A stretch of DNA of 64,000 nt from Clarkia xantiana subsp. parviflora. Taxonomy: Eukaryota; Streptophyta; Magnoliopsida; Myrtales; Onagraceae. The notes under the pieces are model-generated. The model saw only the letters and a list, made by a program, of their open reading frames with translations, ran no database searches and was not told where the DNA came from. The DNA is taken from contig JAPTYO010000002.1 in assembly GCA_036873135.1 (NCBI GenBank), positions 49,222,204-49,286,203 of the forward strand, written 5' to 3'. Positions 53,966 through 64,000 of the stretch are shown piece after piece; the stretch's first letter is position 1; each line of letters starts with the position of its first letter. The position numbers and the translations under genes were made by a program.

Positions 53966-56493
53966 GACTCGTGGTATGAGCTGAAAACCAAATTCATTGA
54001 AGGACACATAGGTCAGAGGAAGCGCCTCAAGAGCATGAACTTCCTCGACATGATCGAGCAAGGCCCAGGTGAAATCTTGGCCAACTACTACACAAGGTTT
54101 CACAAGATACTCCAACAGCTGAACGAGGACGCCACGGATGGCGAGCTGATCCGGACCTTCCGGAGGTGTCTTAGAGTGCAGAGCAAGGCTCTGAAAGACA
54201 GCAATGGTGATGAAGCCCGTGCAAAGGATTGACGCCCTCGCCGTCAAAGTAAAGAAATTCAACGACCTAGAAAGGTCGTATGAAAGGCTGCCCAAAGAAG
54301 TCAAGAAACAACTGGTGCCCGCTAAGATCGAGGAGGGCTCCGCTTCCCGACCACCTAGGAGGGAAGAAAGATGTGGGCGAGACTTCCGACCAGGGAATCG
54401 ACAAGGAATAAGGAGAGATTCTAATCCTTATCCCTTCAAATATACTCCTCTTACCCATAATGTATCGGTAATACTTCAGGAAATGGAGAATCTCCACCTT
54501 ACTAACCCGCCACCAGCAAGATGAAATATGCTGGGTCACCAGGTAAATGCTTACTGTCGCTACCATCAGGTAAGGGGGCATAACACAAATGGGTATACCC
54601 TCTTGAAGCAAGATATAGAGACCCTTATCCAGAGGGGCAAATTATTAAAATTTGTGGAAAAGAACCCCAATATTCCGAAGAAGCGAAATCGTAGCCCAAG
54701 GGAGGAATCTCGATCTCCTCCTCGTGATCAACCCCCCCCCCCCCCCCCCCCCCAAGAGGAACAATCAAATTTAATCGCCGGGGGGACCAAAACATGGCTC
54801 GACATTGTTATCAAGCCGCGACACGACAAGCAGAGAAGTCATAATCAAATTCTATGATAGATATTTGTTATAACTAATGACGAGTTTTCCTTTTTTGATG
54901 AAATATTCAGGAATTGATGAATAAAAAAAGATCGTTCGATCTACTTTCTTCATAAAGAAATCATCATTCCAATGTCACCATCCTCAAACTCGCTACAAAT
55001 CGGTCGTCGACCATTATGTGCCCAAAATGGCGACCAAAGCCTAGGTGCGGCGACGATTCGATCGAAGTCTACAAATCGGTTGTCGACCATTATGTGCCCA
55101 AAATGGCGACTAAAGCCTAGGTACGGCGACAATTCGATGGAAGGTCTACAAATCGGTCGTCGACCATTATGTGCCCAAAATGGTGACCAAAGCCTAGGTA
55201 CGGCGACGATTCGATCGAAGTCTACAAATTGGTTGTCGGCCATTATGTGCCCAAAATGGCGACTAAAGCCTAGGTACGGCGACAATTCGATGGAAGGTCT
55301 ACAAATCGGTCGTCGACCATTATGTGCCCAAAATGGCAACCAAAGCCTAGGTACGACGGCGATTCGATCGAAGTCTACAAATCGGTTGTCGACCATTATG
55401 TGCCCAAAATGGCGACTAAAGCCTAGGTACGGCGACAATTCGATAGAAGTTCTACAAAGGATCAGTCTTCACTGATTCCTCGACTTCATACAGTCGGCGA
55501 AGATCTACAAAGGATCAGTCTTTACTGACTCCTCGACTTCATACAGTCGGCGAAGATCTACAAAGGATTAGTTTTCACTGACTCCTCGACTTCATACAGT
55601 CGGCGAAGATCTACAAAGGATCAGTTTTCACTGACTCCTCGACTTCATACAGTCGTCGAAGATCTACAAATGATCAGTCTTCACTGACTCCTCGAATTCA
55701 TATAGTCGGCGAAGATCTACAAAGGATCAGTCTTCACTGACTCCTCGACTTCATACAGTCGGCAAAGATCTACAAAGGATCAGTCTTCACTGACTCCTCG
55801 ACTTCATACAGTCGGCCAAGATTTACAAAGGATCGGTCTTCACTGACTCCTCGACTTCATACAGTCGGCGAAGATCTACAAAGGATCGGTCTTAACCGAC
55901 TCCTCGACTTCCGAAAGTCGCCATCTACAAAGGATCAGTCTTCACTGACACCTCGACTTCATACAGTCGGCGAAGATTTACAAAGGATCAGTCTTCACTG
56001 ACTCCTCGACTTCATACAGTCGGCGAAGATCTACAAAGGATCAGTCTTCACTGACTCCTCGACTTCATACAGTCGTCGAAGATCTACAAAGGATCGGTCT
56101 TAACCGACTCCTCGACTTCTGAAAGTCGCCATATACAAATGATCAGTCTTCACTGACTCCTCGACTTCATACAGTCGGCGACGATTCGATCGAAGTCTAC
56201 AAATCGGTGGTCGACCATTATGTGCCCAAAATGGCGACTAAAGCCTAGGTACGGCGACAATTCGATGGAAGGTCTACAAATCGGTCGTCGACCATTATGT
56301 GCCCAAAATGGCGACCAAAGCCTAGGTACGGCGACGATTCGATCGAAGTCTACAACTCGGATGTCCTAACGCTCAAAATAGCGACAAGAGCTGAGGCACA
56401 ATAAGGACCCGATCAAAAAGACTTAAAAGAGGATCAACAAATCAGTCCTCAAGCTGTCAATCTAAAGGTATCAAAGACTACCTCCTACTTATA
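53966..56493 (+). repeat. Macrosatellite unit 3 (2528 bp)
   Basis: Gag remnant with one inserted base near 54203 (frame change), C run of 22 (the longest), 77-bp array ~54994-55445, 53-bp array ~55446-56178, two 77-bp copies and tail. It shares cggaggtgtcttagagtgca with unit 4. Confidence 0.93.
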
Positions 56494-59049
56494 GACTCGT
56501 GGTATGAGCTGAAAACCAAATTCATTGAAGGACACATAGGTCAGAGGAAGCGCCTCAAGAGCATGAACTTCCTCGACATGATCGAGCAAGGCCCAGGTGA
56601 AATCTTGGCCAACTACTACACAAGGTTTCACAAGATACTCCAACAGCTGAACGAGGACGCCACGGATGGCGAGCTGATCCGGACCTTCCGGAGGTGTCTT
56701 AGAGTGCAGAGCAAGGCTCTGAAAGACAGCATGGTGATGAAGCCCGTGCAAAGGATTGACGCCCTCCCCGTCAAAGTAAAGAAATTCAACGACCTAGAAA
56801 GGTCGCATGAAAGGCTGCCCAAAGAAGTCAAGAAACAACTGGTGCCCGCCAAGATCGAGGAGGGCTCCGCTTCCCGACCACCTAGGAGGGAAGAAAGATG
56901 TGGGCGAGACTTCCGACCAGGGAATCGACAAGGAATAAGGAGAGATTCTAATCCTTATCCCTTCAAATATACTCCTCTTACCCATAATGTATCGGTAATA
57001 CTTCAGGAAATGGAGAATCTCCACCTTACTAACCCGCCACCAGCAAGATGAAATATGCTGGGTCACCAGGTAAATGCTTACTGTCGCTACCATCAGGTAA
57101 GGGGGCATAACACAAATGGGTATACCCTCTTGAAGCAAGATATAGAGACCCTTATCCAGAGGGGCAAATTATTAAAATTTGTGGAAAAGAACCCCAATAT
57201 TCCGAAGAAGCGAAATCGTAGCCCAAGGGAGGAATCTCGATCTCCTCCTCGTGATCAACCCCCCCCCCCCCCCCCCAAGAGGAACAATCAAATTTAATCG
57301 CCGGGGGGACCAAAACATGGCTCGACATTGTTATCAAGCCGCGACACGACAAGCAGAGAAGTCATAATCAAATTCTATGATAGATATTTGTTATAACTAA
57401 TGACGAGTTTTCCTTTTTTGATGAAATATTCAGGAATTGATGAATAAAAAAAGATCGTTCGATCTACTTTCTTCATAAAGAAATCATCATTCCAATGTCA
57501 CCATCCTCAAACTCGCTACAAATCGGTCGTCGACCATTATGTGCCCAAAATGGCGACCAAAGCCTAGGTGCGGCGACGATTCGATCGAAGTCTACAAATC
57601 GGTTGTCGACCATTATGTGCCCAAAATGGCGACTAAAGCCTAGGTACGGCGACAATTCGATGGAAGGTCTACAAATGGGTCGTCGACCATTATGTGCCCA
57701 AAATGGTGACCAAAGCCTAGGTACGGCGACGATTCGATCGAAGTCTACAAATCGGTTGTCGACCATTATGTGCCCAAAATGGCGACTAAAGCCTAGGTAC
57801 GGCGACAATTCGATGGAAGGTCTACAAATCGGTCGTCGACCATTATGTGCCCAAAATGGCAACCAAAGCCTAGGTACGACGGCGATTCGATCGAAGTCTA
57901 CAAATCGGTTGTCGACCATTATGTGCCCAAAATGGCGACTAAAGCCTAGGTACGGCGACAATTCGATAGAAGATCTACAAAGGATCAGTCTTCACTGATT
58001 CCTCGATTTCATGCAGTCGGCGAAGATCTACAAAGGATCAGTCTTTACTGACTCCTCGACTTCATACAGTCGGCGAAGATCTGACTCGTCGACTTCATAC
58101 AGTCGGCGAAGATCTACAAAGGATCAGTCTTCACTGACTCCTCGACTTCATACAGTCGGCGAAGATCTACAAATGATCAGTCTTCACTGACTCCTCGACT
58201 TCATACAGTTGGCGAAGATCTACAAAGGATCAGTCTTCGCTGACTCCTCGAATTCATATAGTCGGCGAAGATCTACAAAGGATCAGTCTTCACTGACTCC
58301 TCGACTTCATACAGTCGGCGAAGATCTACAAAGGATCAGTCTTCACTGACTCCTCGACTTCATACAGTCGGCGAAGATTTACAAAGGATCGGTCTTCACC
58401 GACTCCTCGACTTCATACAGTCGGCGAAGATCTACAAAGGATCGGTCTTAACCGACTCCTCGACTTCCGAAAGTCGCCATCTACAAAGGATCAGTCTTCA
58501 CTGACTCCTCGACTTCATACAGTCGGCGAAGATTTACAAAGGATCAGTCTTCACTGACTCCTCGACTTCATACAGTCGGCGAAGATCTACAAAGGATCAG
58601 TCTTCACTGACTCCTCGACTTCATACAGTCGACGAAGATCTACAAAGGATCGGTCATAACCGACTCCTCGACTTCTGAAAGTTGCCATCTACAAATGATC
58701 AGTCTTCACTGACTCCTCGACTTCATACAGTCGGTGACGATTCGATCGAAGTCTACAAATCGGTGGTCGACCATTATGTGCCCAAAATGGCGACTAAAGC
58801 CTAGGTACGGCGACAATTCGATGGAAGGTCTACAAATCGGTCGTCGACCATTATGTGCCCAAAATGGCGACCAAAGCCTAGGTACGACGACGATTAGATC
58901 GAAGTCTACAACTCGGATGTCCTAACGCTCAAAATAGCGACAAGAGCTGAGGCGCAATAAGGACCCGATCAAAAAGACTTAAAAGAGGATCAACAAATCA
59001 GTCCTCAAGCTGTCAATCTAAAGGTATCAAAGACTACCTCCTACTTATA
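56494..59049 (+). repeat. Macrosatellite unit 4 (2556 bp)
   Basis: Gag remnant open 56563-57051, C run of 18, 77-bp array ~57517-57965, 53-bp array ~57970-58735 with a shortened copy (gaagatctgactcgtcgac, ~58075-58095), two 77-bp copies, tail. The shortened copy recurs in unit 5 and at the end of unit 6. Confidence 0.93.
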
Positions 59050-61616
59050 GACTCGTGGTATGAGCTGAAAACCAAATTCATTGAAGGACACATAGGTCAG
59101 AGGAAGCGCCTCAAGAGCATGAACTTCCTCGACATGATCGAGCAAGGCCCAGGTGAAATCTTGGCCAACTACTACACAAGGTTTCACAAGATACTCCAAC
59201 AGCTGAACGAGGACGCCACGGATGGCGAGCTGATCCGGACCTTCTGGAGGTGTCTTAGAGTGCAGAGCAAGGCTCTGAAAGACAGCATGGTGATGAAGCT
59301 CGTGCAAAGGATTGACGCCCTCGCCGTCAAAGTAAAGAAATTCAACGACCTAGAAAGGTCGCATGAAAGGCTGCCCAAAGAAGTCAAGAAACAACTGGTG
59401 CCCGCCAAGATCGAGGAGGGCTCCGCTTCCCGACCACCTAGGAGGGAAGAAAGATGTGGGCGAGACTTCCGACCAGGGAATCGAAAAGGAATAAGGAGAG
59501 ATTCTAATCCTTATCCCTTCAAATATACTCCTCTTACCCATAATGTATCGGTAATACTTCAGGAAATGGAGAATTTCCACCTTACTAACCCGCCACCAGC
59601 AAGATGAAATATGCTGGGTCACCAGGTAAATGCTTACTGTCGCTACCATCAGGTAAGGGGGCATAACACAAATGGGTATACCCTCTTGAAGCAAGATATA
59701 GAGACCCTTATCCAGAGGGGCAAATTATTAAAATTTGTGGAAAAGAACCCCAATATTCCGAAGAAGCGAAATCGTAGCCCAAGGGAGGAATCTCGATCTC
59801 CTCCTCGTGATCAACCCCCCCCCCCCCCCCCCCAAAGAGGAACGATCAACTTTATCGCCGGGGGGACCAAAACATGGCTCGACATTGTTATCAAGCCGCG
59901 ACACGACAAGCAGAGAAGTCATAATCAAATTCTATGATAGATATTTGTTATAACTAATGACGAGTTTTCCTTTTTTGATGAAATATTCAGGAATTGATGA
60001 ATAAAAAAAGATCGTTCGATCTACTTTCTTCATAAAGAAATCATCATTCCAATGTCACCATCCTCAAACTCGCTACAAATCGGTCGTCGACCATTATGTG
60101 CCCAAAATGGCGACCAAAGCCTAGGTGCGGCGACGATTCGATCGAAGTCTACAAATCGGTTGTCGACCATTATGTGCCCAAAATGGCGACTAAAGCCTAG
60201 GTACGGCGACAATTCGATGGAAGGTCTACAAATCGGTCGTCGACCATTATGTGCCCAAAATGGTGACCAAAGCCTAGGTACGGCGAAGATTCGATCGAAG
60301 TCTACAAATCGGTTGTCGACCATTATGTGCCCAAAATGGCGACTATAGCCTAGGTACGGCGACAATTCGATGGAAGGTCTACAAATCGGTCGTCGACCAT
60401 TATGTGCCCAAAATGGCAACCAAAGCCTAGGTACGACGGCGATTCGATCGAAGTCTACAAATCGGTTGTCGACCATTATGTGCCCAAAATGGCGACTAAA
60501 GCCTAGGTACGGCGACAATTCGATAGAAGATCTACAAAGGATCAGTCTTCACTGATTCCTCGATTTCATACAGTCGGCGAAGATCTACAAAGGATCAGTC
60601 TTTACTGACTCCTCGACTTCATACAGTCGGCGAAGATCTGACTCCTCGACTTCATACAGTCGGCGAAGATCTACAAAGGATCAGTCTTCACTGACTCCTC
60701 GACTTCATACAGTCGGCGAAGATCTACAAATGATCAGTCTTCACTGACTCCTCGACTTCATACAGTTGGCGAAGATCTACAAAGGATCAGTCTTCATTGA
60801 CTCCTCGAATTCATATAGTCGGCGAAGATCTACAAAGGATCAGTCTTCACTGACTCCTCGACTTCATACAGTCGGCGAAGATCTACAAAGGATCAGTCTT
60901 CACTGACTCCTCGACTTCATACAGTCGGCGAAGATTTACAAAGGATCGGTCTTCACTGACTCCTCGACTTCATACAGTCGGCGAAGATCTACAAAGGATC
61001 GGTCTTAACCGACTCCTCGACTTCCGAAAGTCGCCATCTACAAAGGATCAGTCTTAACTGACTCCTCGACTTCATACAGTCGGCGAAGATTTACAAAGGA
61101 TCAGTCTTCACTGACTCCTCGACTTCATACAGTCGGCGAAGATCTACAAAGGATCAGTCTTCACTGACTCCTCGACTTCATACAGTCGGCGAAGATCTAC
61201 AAAGGATCAGTCTTTACCGACTCCTCGACTTCTGAAAGTCGCCATCTACAAATGATCAGTCTTCACTGACTCCTCGACTTCATACAGTCGGCGACGATTC
61301 GATCGAAGTCTACAAATCGGTGGTCGACCATTATGTGCCCAAAATGGCGACTAAAGCCTAGGTACGGCGACAATTCGATGGAAGGTCTACATATCGGTCG
61401 TCGACCATTATGTGCCCAAAATGGCGACCAAAGCCTAGGTACGGCGACGATTCGATCGAAGTCTACAACTCGGATGTCCTAACGCTCAAAATAGCGACAA
61501 GAGATGAGGCACAATAAGGACCCGATCAAAAAGACTTAAAAGAGGATCAACAAAACAGTCCTCAAGCTGTCAATCTAAAGGTATCAAAGACTACCTCCTA
61601 CTTATAGACTCGTGGT
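59050..61616 (+). repeat. Macrosatellite unit 5 (2567 bp)
   Basis: Gag remnant open 59119-59607, C run of 19, 77-bp array ~60074-60525, 53-bp array ~60530-61295, two 77-bp copies, tail. Around the C run it reads ccaaagaggaacgatcaact as in unit 1, whereas upstream it matches units 3-4, so it is a mosaic. Confidence 0.93.
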
Positions 61617-64000
61617 ATGAGCTGAAAACCAAATTCATTGAAGGACACATAGGTCAGAGGAAGCGCCTCAAGAGCATGAACTTCCTCGACAAGATCGGCA
61701 AGGCCCAGGTGAAATCTTGGCCAACTACTACACAAGGTTTCACAAGATACTCCAACAGCTGAACGAGGACGCTACGGATGGCGAGCTGATCCGGACCTTC
61801 AAGAGGGGTCTTAGAATTCAGAGCCAAGCTCTGAAAGACAGCATGGTGATGAAGCCCGTGCAAAGGATTGACGCCCTCGCCGTCAAAGTAAAGAAATTCA
61901 ACGACCTAGAAAGGTCGCATGAAAGGCTGCCCAAAGAAGTCAAGAAACAACTGGTGCCCGCCACCACCTAGGAGGGAAGAAAGATGTGGGCGAGACTTCC
62001 GACCAGGGAATCGACAAGGAATAAGGAGAGATTCTAATCCTTATCCCTTCAAATATACTCCACTTACCCATAATGTATCGGTAATACTTCAGGAAATGGA
62101 GAATCTCCGCCTTACTAACCCGCCATCAGCAAGATGAAATATGCTCGGTCACCAGGTAAATGCTTACTGTCGCTACCATCAGGTAAGGGGGCATAACACA
62201 AATGGGTATACCATTTTGAAGCAAGATATAGAGACCCTTATCCATAGGGGCAAATTATTAAAATTTGTGGAAAAGAACCCCAATATTCCGAAGAAGCGAA
62301 ATCGTAGCCCAAGGGAGGAATCTCGATCTCCTCCTCGTGATCAACCCCCCCCCCCCCCCCAAGAGGAACAATCAAATTTATCGCCGGGGGGACCAAAACA
62401 TGGCTCGACATTGTTATCAAGCCGCGACACGACAAGCAGATAAGTCATAATCAAATTCTATGATAGATATTTCTTATAACTAATGACGAGTTTTCCTTTT
62501 TTGATGAAATATTCAGGAATTGATGAATAAAAAAAGATCGTTCGATCTAATTTCTTCATAAAGAAATCATCATTCCAATGTCACCATCCTCAAACTCGCT
62601 ACAAATCGGTCGTCGACCATTATGTGCCCAAAATGGCGACCAAAGCCTAGGTGCTGCGACGATTCGATCGAAGTCTACAAATCGGTTGTCGACCATTATG
62701 TGCCCAAAATGGCGACTAAAGCCTAGGTACGGCGACAATTCGATGGAAGGTCTACAAATCGGTCATCGACCATTATGTGCCCAAAATGGTGACCAAAGCC
62801 TAGGTACGGCGACGATTCGATCGAAGTCTACAAATTGGTTGTCGAGCATTATTTGCCCAAAATGGCGACTAAAGCCTAGGTACGGCGACAATTCGATGGA
62901 AGGTCTACAAATCGGTCGTCGACCATTATGTGCCCAAAATGGCAACCAAAGCCTAGGTACGACGGCGATTCGATCGAAGTCTACAAATCAGTTGTCGACC
63001 ATTATGTGCCCAAAATGGCGACTAAAGCCTAGGTACGGCGACAATTCGATAGAAGATCTACAAAGGATCAGTGTTCACTGATTCCTCGACTTCATACAGT
63101 CGGCGAAGATCTACAAAGGATCAGTCTTTACTGACTCCTCGACTTCATACAGTCGGCGAAGATCTACAAAGGATTAGTTTTCACTGACTCCTCGACTTCA
63201 TACAGTCGGCGAAGATCTACAAAGGATCAGTTTTCACTACCTCCTCGACTTCATACAGTCGGCGAAGATCTACAAATGATCAGTCTTCACTGACTCCTCG
63301 AATTCATATAGTCGGCGAAGATCTACAAAGGATCAGTCTTCACTGACTCCTCGACTTCATACAGTCGGCGAAGATCTAAAAAGGATCAGTCTTCACTGAC
63401 TCCTCGACTTCATACAGTCGGCGAAGATTTACAAAGGATCGGTCTTCACTGACTCCTCGACTTCATACAGTCGGCGAAGATCTACAAAGGATCGGTCTTA
63501 ACCGACTCCTCGACTTTCGAAAGTCGCCATCTACAAAGGATCAGTCTTCACTGACACCTCGACTTCATACAGTCGGCGAAGATTTACAAAGGATCAGTCT
63601 TCACTGACTCCTCGACTTCATACAGTCGTCGAAGATCTACAAAGGATCGGTCTTAACCGACTCCTCGACTTCTGAAAGTCGCCATCTACAAATGATCAGT
63701 CTTCACTGACTCCTCGACTTCATACAGTCGGCGACGATTCGATCGAAGTCTTCACTGATTCCTCGATTTCATGCAGTCGGCGAAGATCTACAAAGGATCA
63801 GTCTTTACTGACTCCTCGACTTCATACAGTCGGCGAAGATCTGACTCCTCGACTTCATACAGTCGGCGAAGATCTACAAAGGATCAGTCTTCACTGACTC
63901 TTCGACTTCATACAGTCGGCGAAGATCTACAAATGATCAGTCTTCACTGACTCCTCGACTTCATACAGTTGGCGAAGATCTACAAAGGATCAGTCTTCGC
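61617..64000 (+). repeat. Macrosatellite unit 6 (at least 2384 bp, runs off the edge)
   Basis: Gag remnant with a one-base loss near 61697 and a ~27-base deletion near 61963, C run of 16 (the shortest), 77-bp array ~62600-63055, 53-bp array ~63060-63740. At about 63750 the usual 77-bp copies and tail are missing: the sequence jumps to a 53-bp array of the unit 4/5 type, which continues to the window end. Confidence 0.9.

Larger units (their letters stand above)
47248..64000 (+). mobile_element. Element H: plus-strand gag element with internal macrosatellite, 3' end outside window
   Basis: 5' LTR 47248-48076, primer site, gag from 48111, then six head-to-tail ~2.56-kb blocks to the window end. 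The sequence before the LTR is catac (47243-47247), the expected target duplication. No protease active site, RT, RNase H or integrase is seen anywhere in it; reading goes from the Gag linker (TINFIAGG) straight to the tandem arrays. The 3' LTR is not reached, so the size exceeds 16.7 kb. Confidence 0.85.

Overview
The window looks like repeat-dense (probably heterochromatic) nuclear DNA of a flowering plant. I see no host gene, rRNA or tRNA gene. Almost all of it is nested LTR retrotransposons, mostly Ty3/gypsy of the Tat type. The evidence for Tat is a Gag with a CX2HX4HX4C knuckle followed by a D(G/S)GSS protease, a primer-binding site starting TGGCGCCGTC, tandem repeats between the coding region and the 3' end, and in four elements an opposite-strand gene matching the plant 'putative gypsy-type transposon' family. 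I cannot name the species.

Layout. Element A (+) runs from the left edge to 17441: Gag end, protease, RT, RNase H, integrase (split by a 500-bp Mutator-like MITE at 4017-4516), a 143-bp repeat array, and a 3' LTR split by element B. Element B (-, 5827-16873, target duplication gagtc) is complete and the youngest full element: gag-pro-RT-RNaseH-integrase on the minus strand, a 26-27-bp minisatellite, and a four-exon gene on the plus strand. Positions 17442-18604 are orphan tandem arrays, probably part of an older element into which A jumped.

Element E (-, 18610-43351, target duplication gaaac) holds four insertions: a 1057-bp palindromic Mutator-like element in its 3' LTR; D (-, 25199-32389, target duplication ttatt), a non-coding LTR element with a tRNA-iMet primer site, sitting in E's 36-bp minisatellite; C (+, 25848-30958), nested in D; and F (-, 35228-41275, target duplication ctacc), inside E's gag. 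C and F keep gag-pro but have no RT, RNase H or integrase. E also lacks pol and instead has a second Gag-like reading frame after the protease.

Element G (-) starts at 43578 and shows its 3' LTR and antisense gene. It is interrupted at 47248 by H (+), which runs off the right edge. In H a ~2.56-kb block (the gag C-terminal half, a 153-bp dimeric 77-bp array, a 53-bp array and a tail) is repeated head-to-tail at least six times (48823-64000), a macrosatellite forming inside a retrotransposon.

How it fits together. In B, E and F the gag(-pol) unit and the antisense gene are transcribed toward each other and converge on the tandem-repeat block. In B, E and G the antisense gene has its own TATA box. 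Repeat units of unrelated sequence (A/C/H, B, E, the orphan array) all contain short hairpin-type dyads, some with compensatory changes. The strongest leads are the macrosatellite, the convergent dyad arrays and the antisense gene family. All percentages and alignments are by eye.
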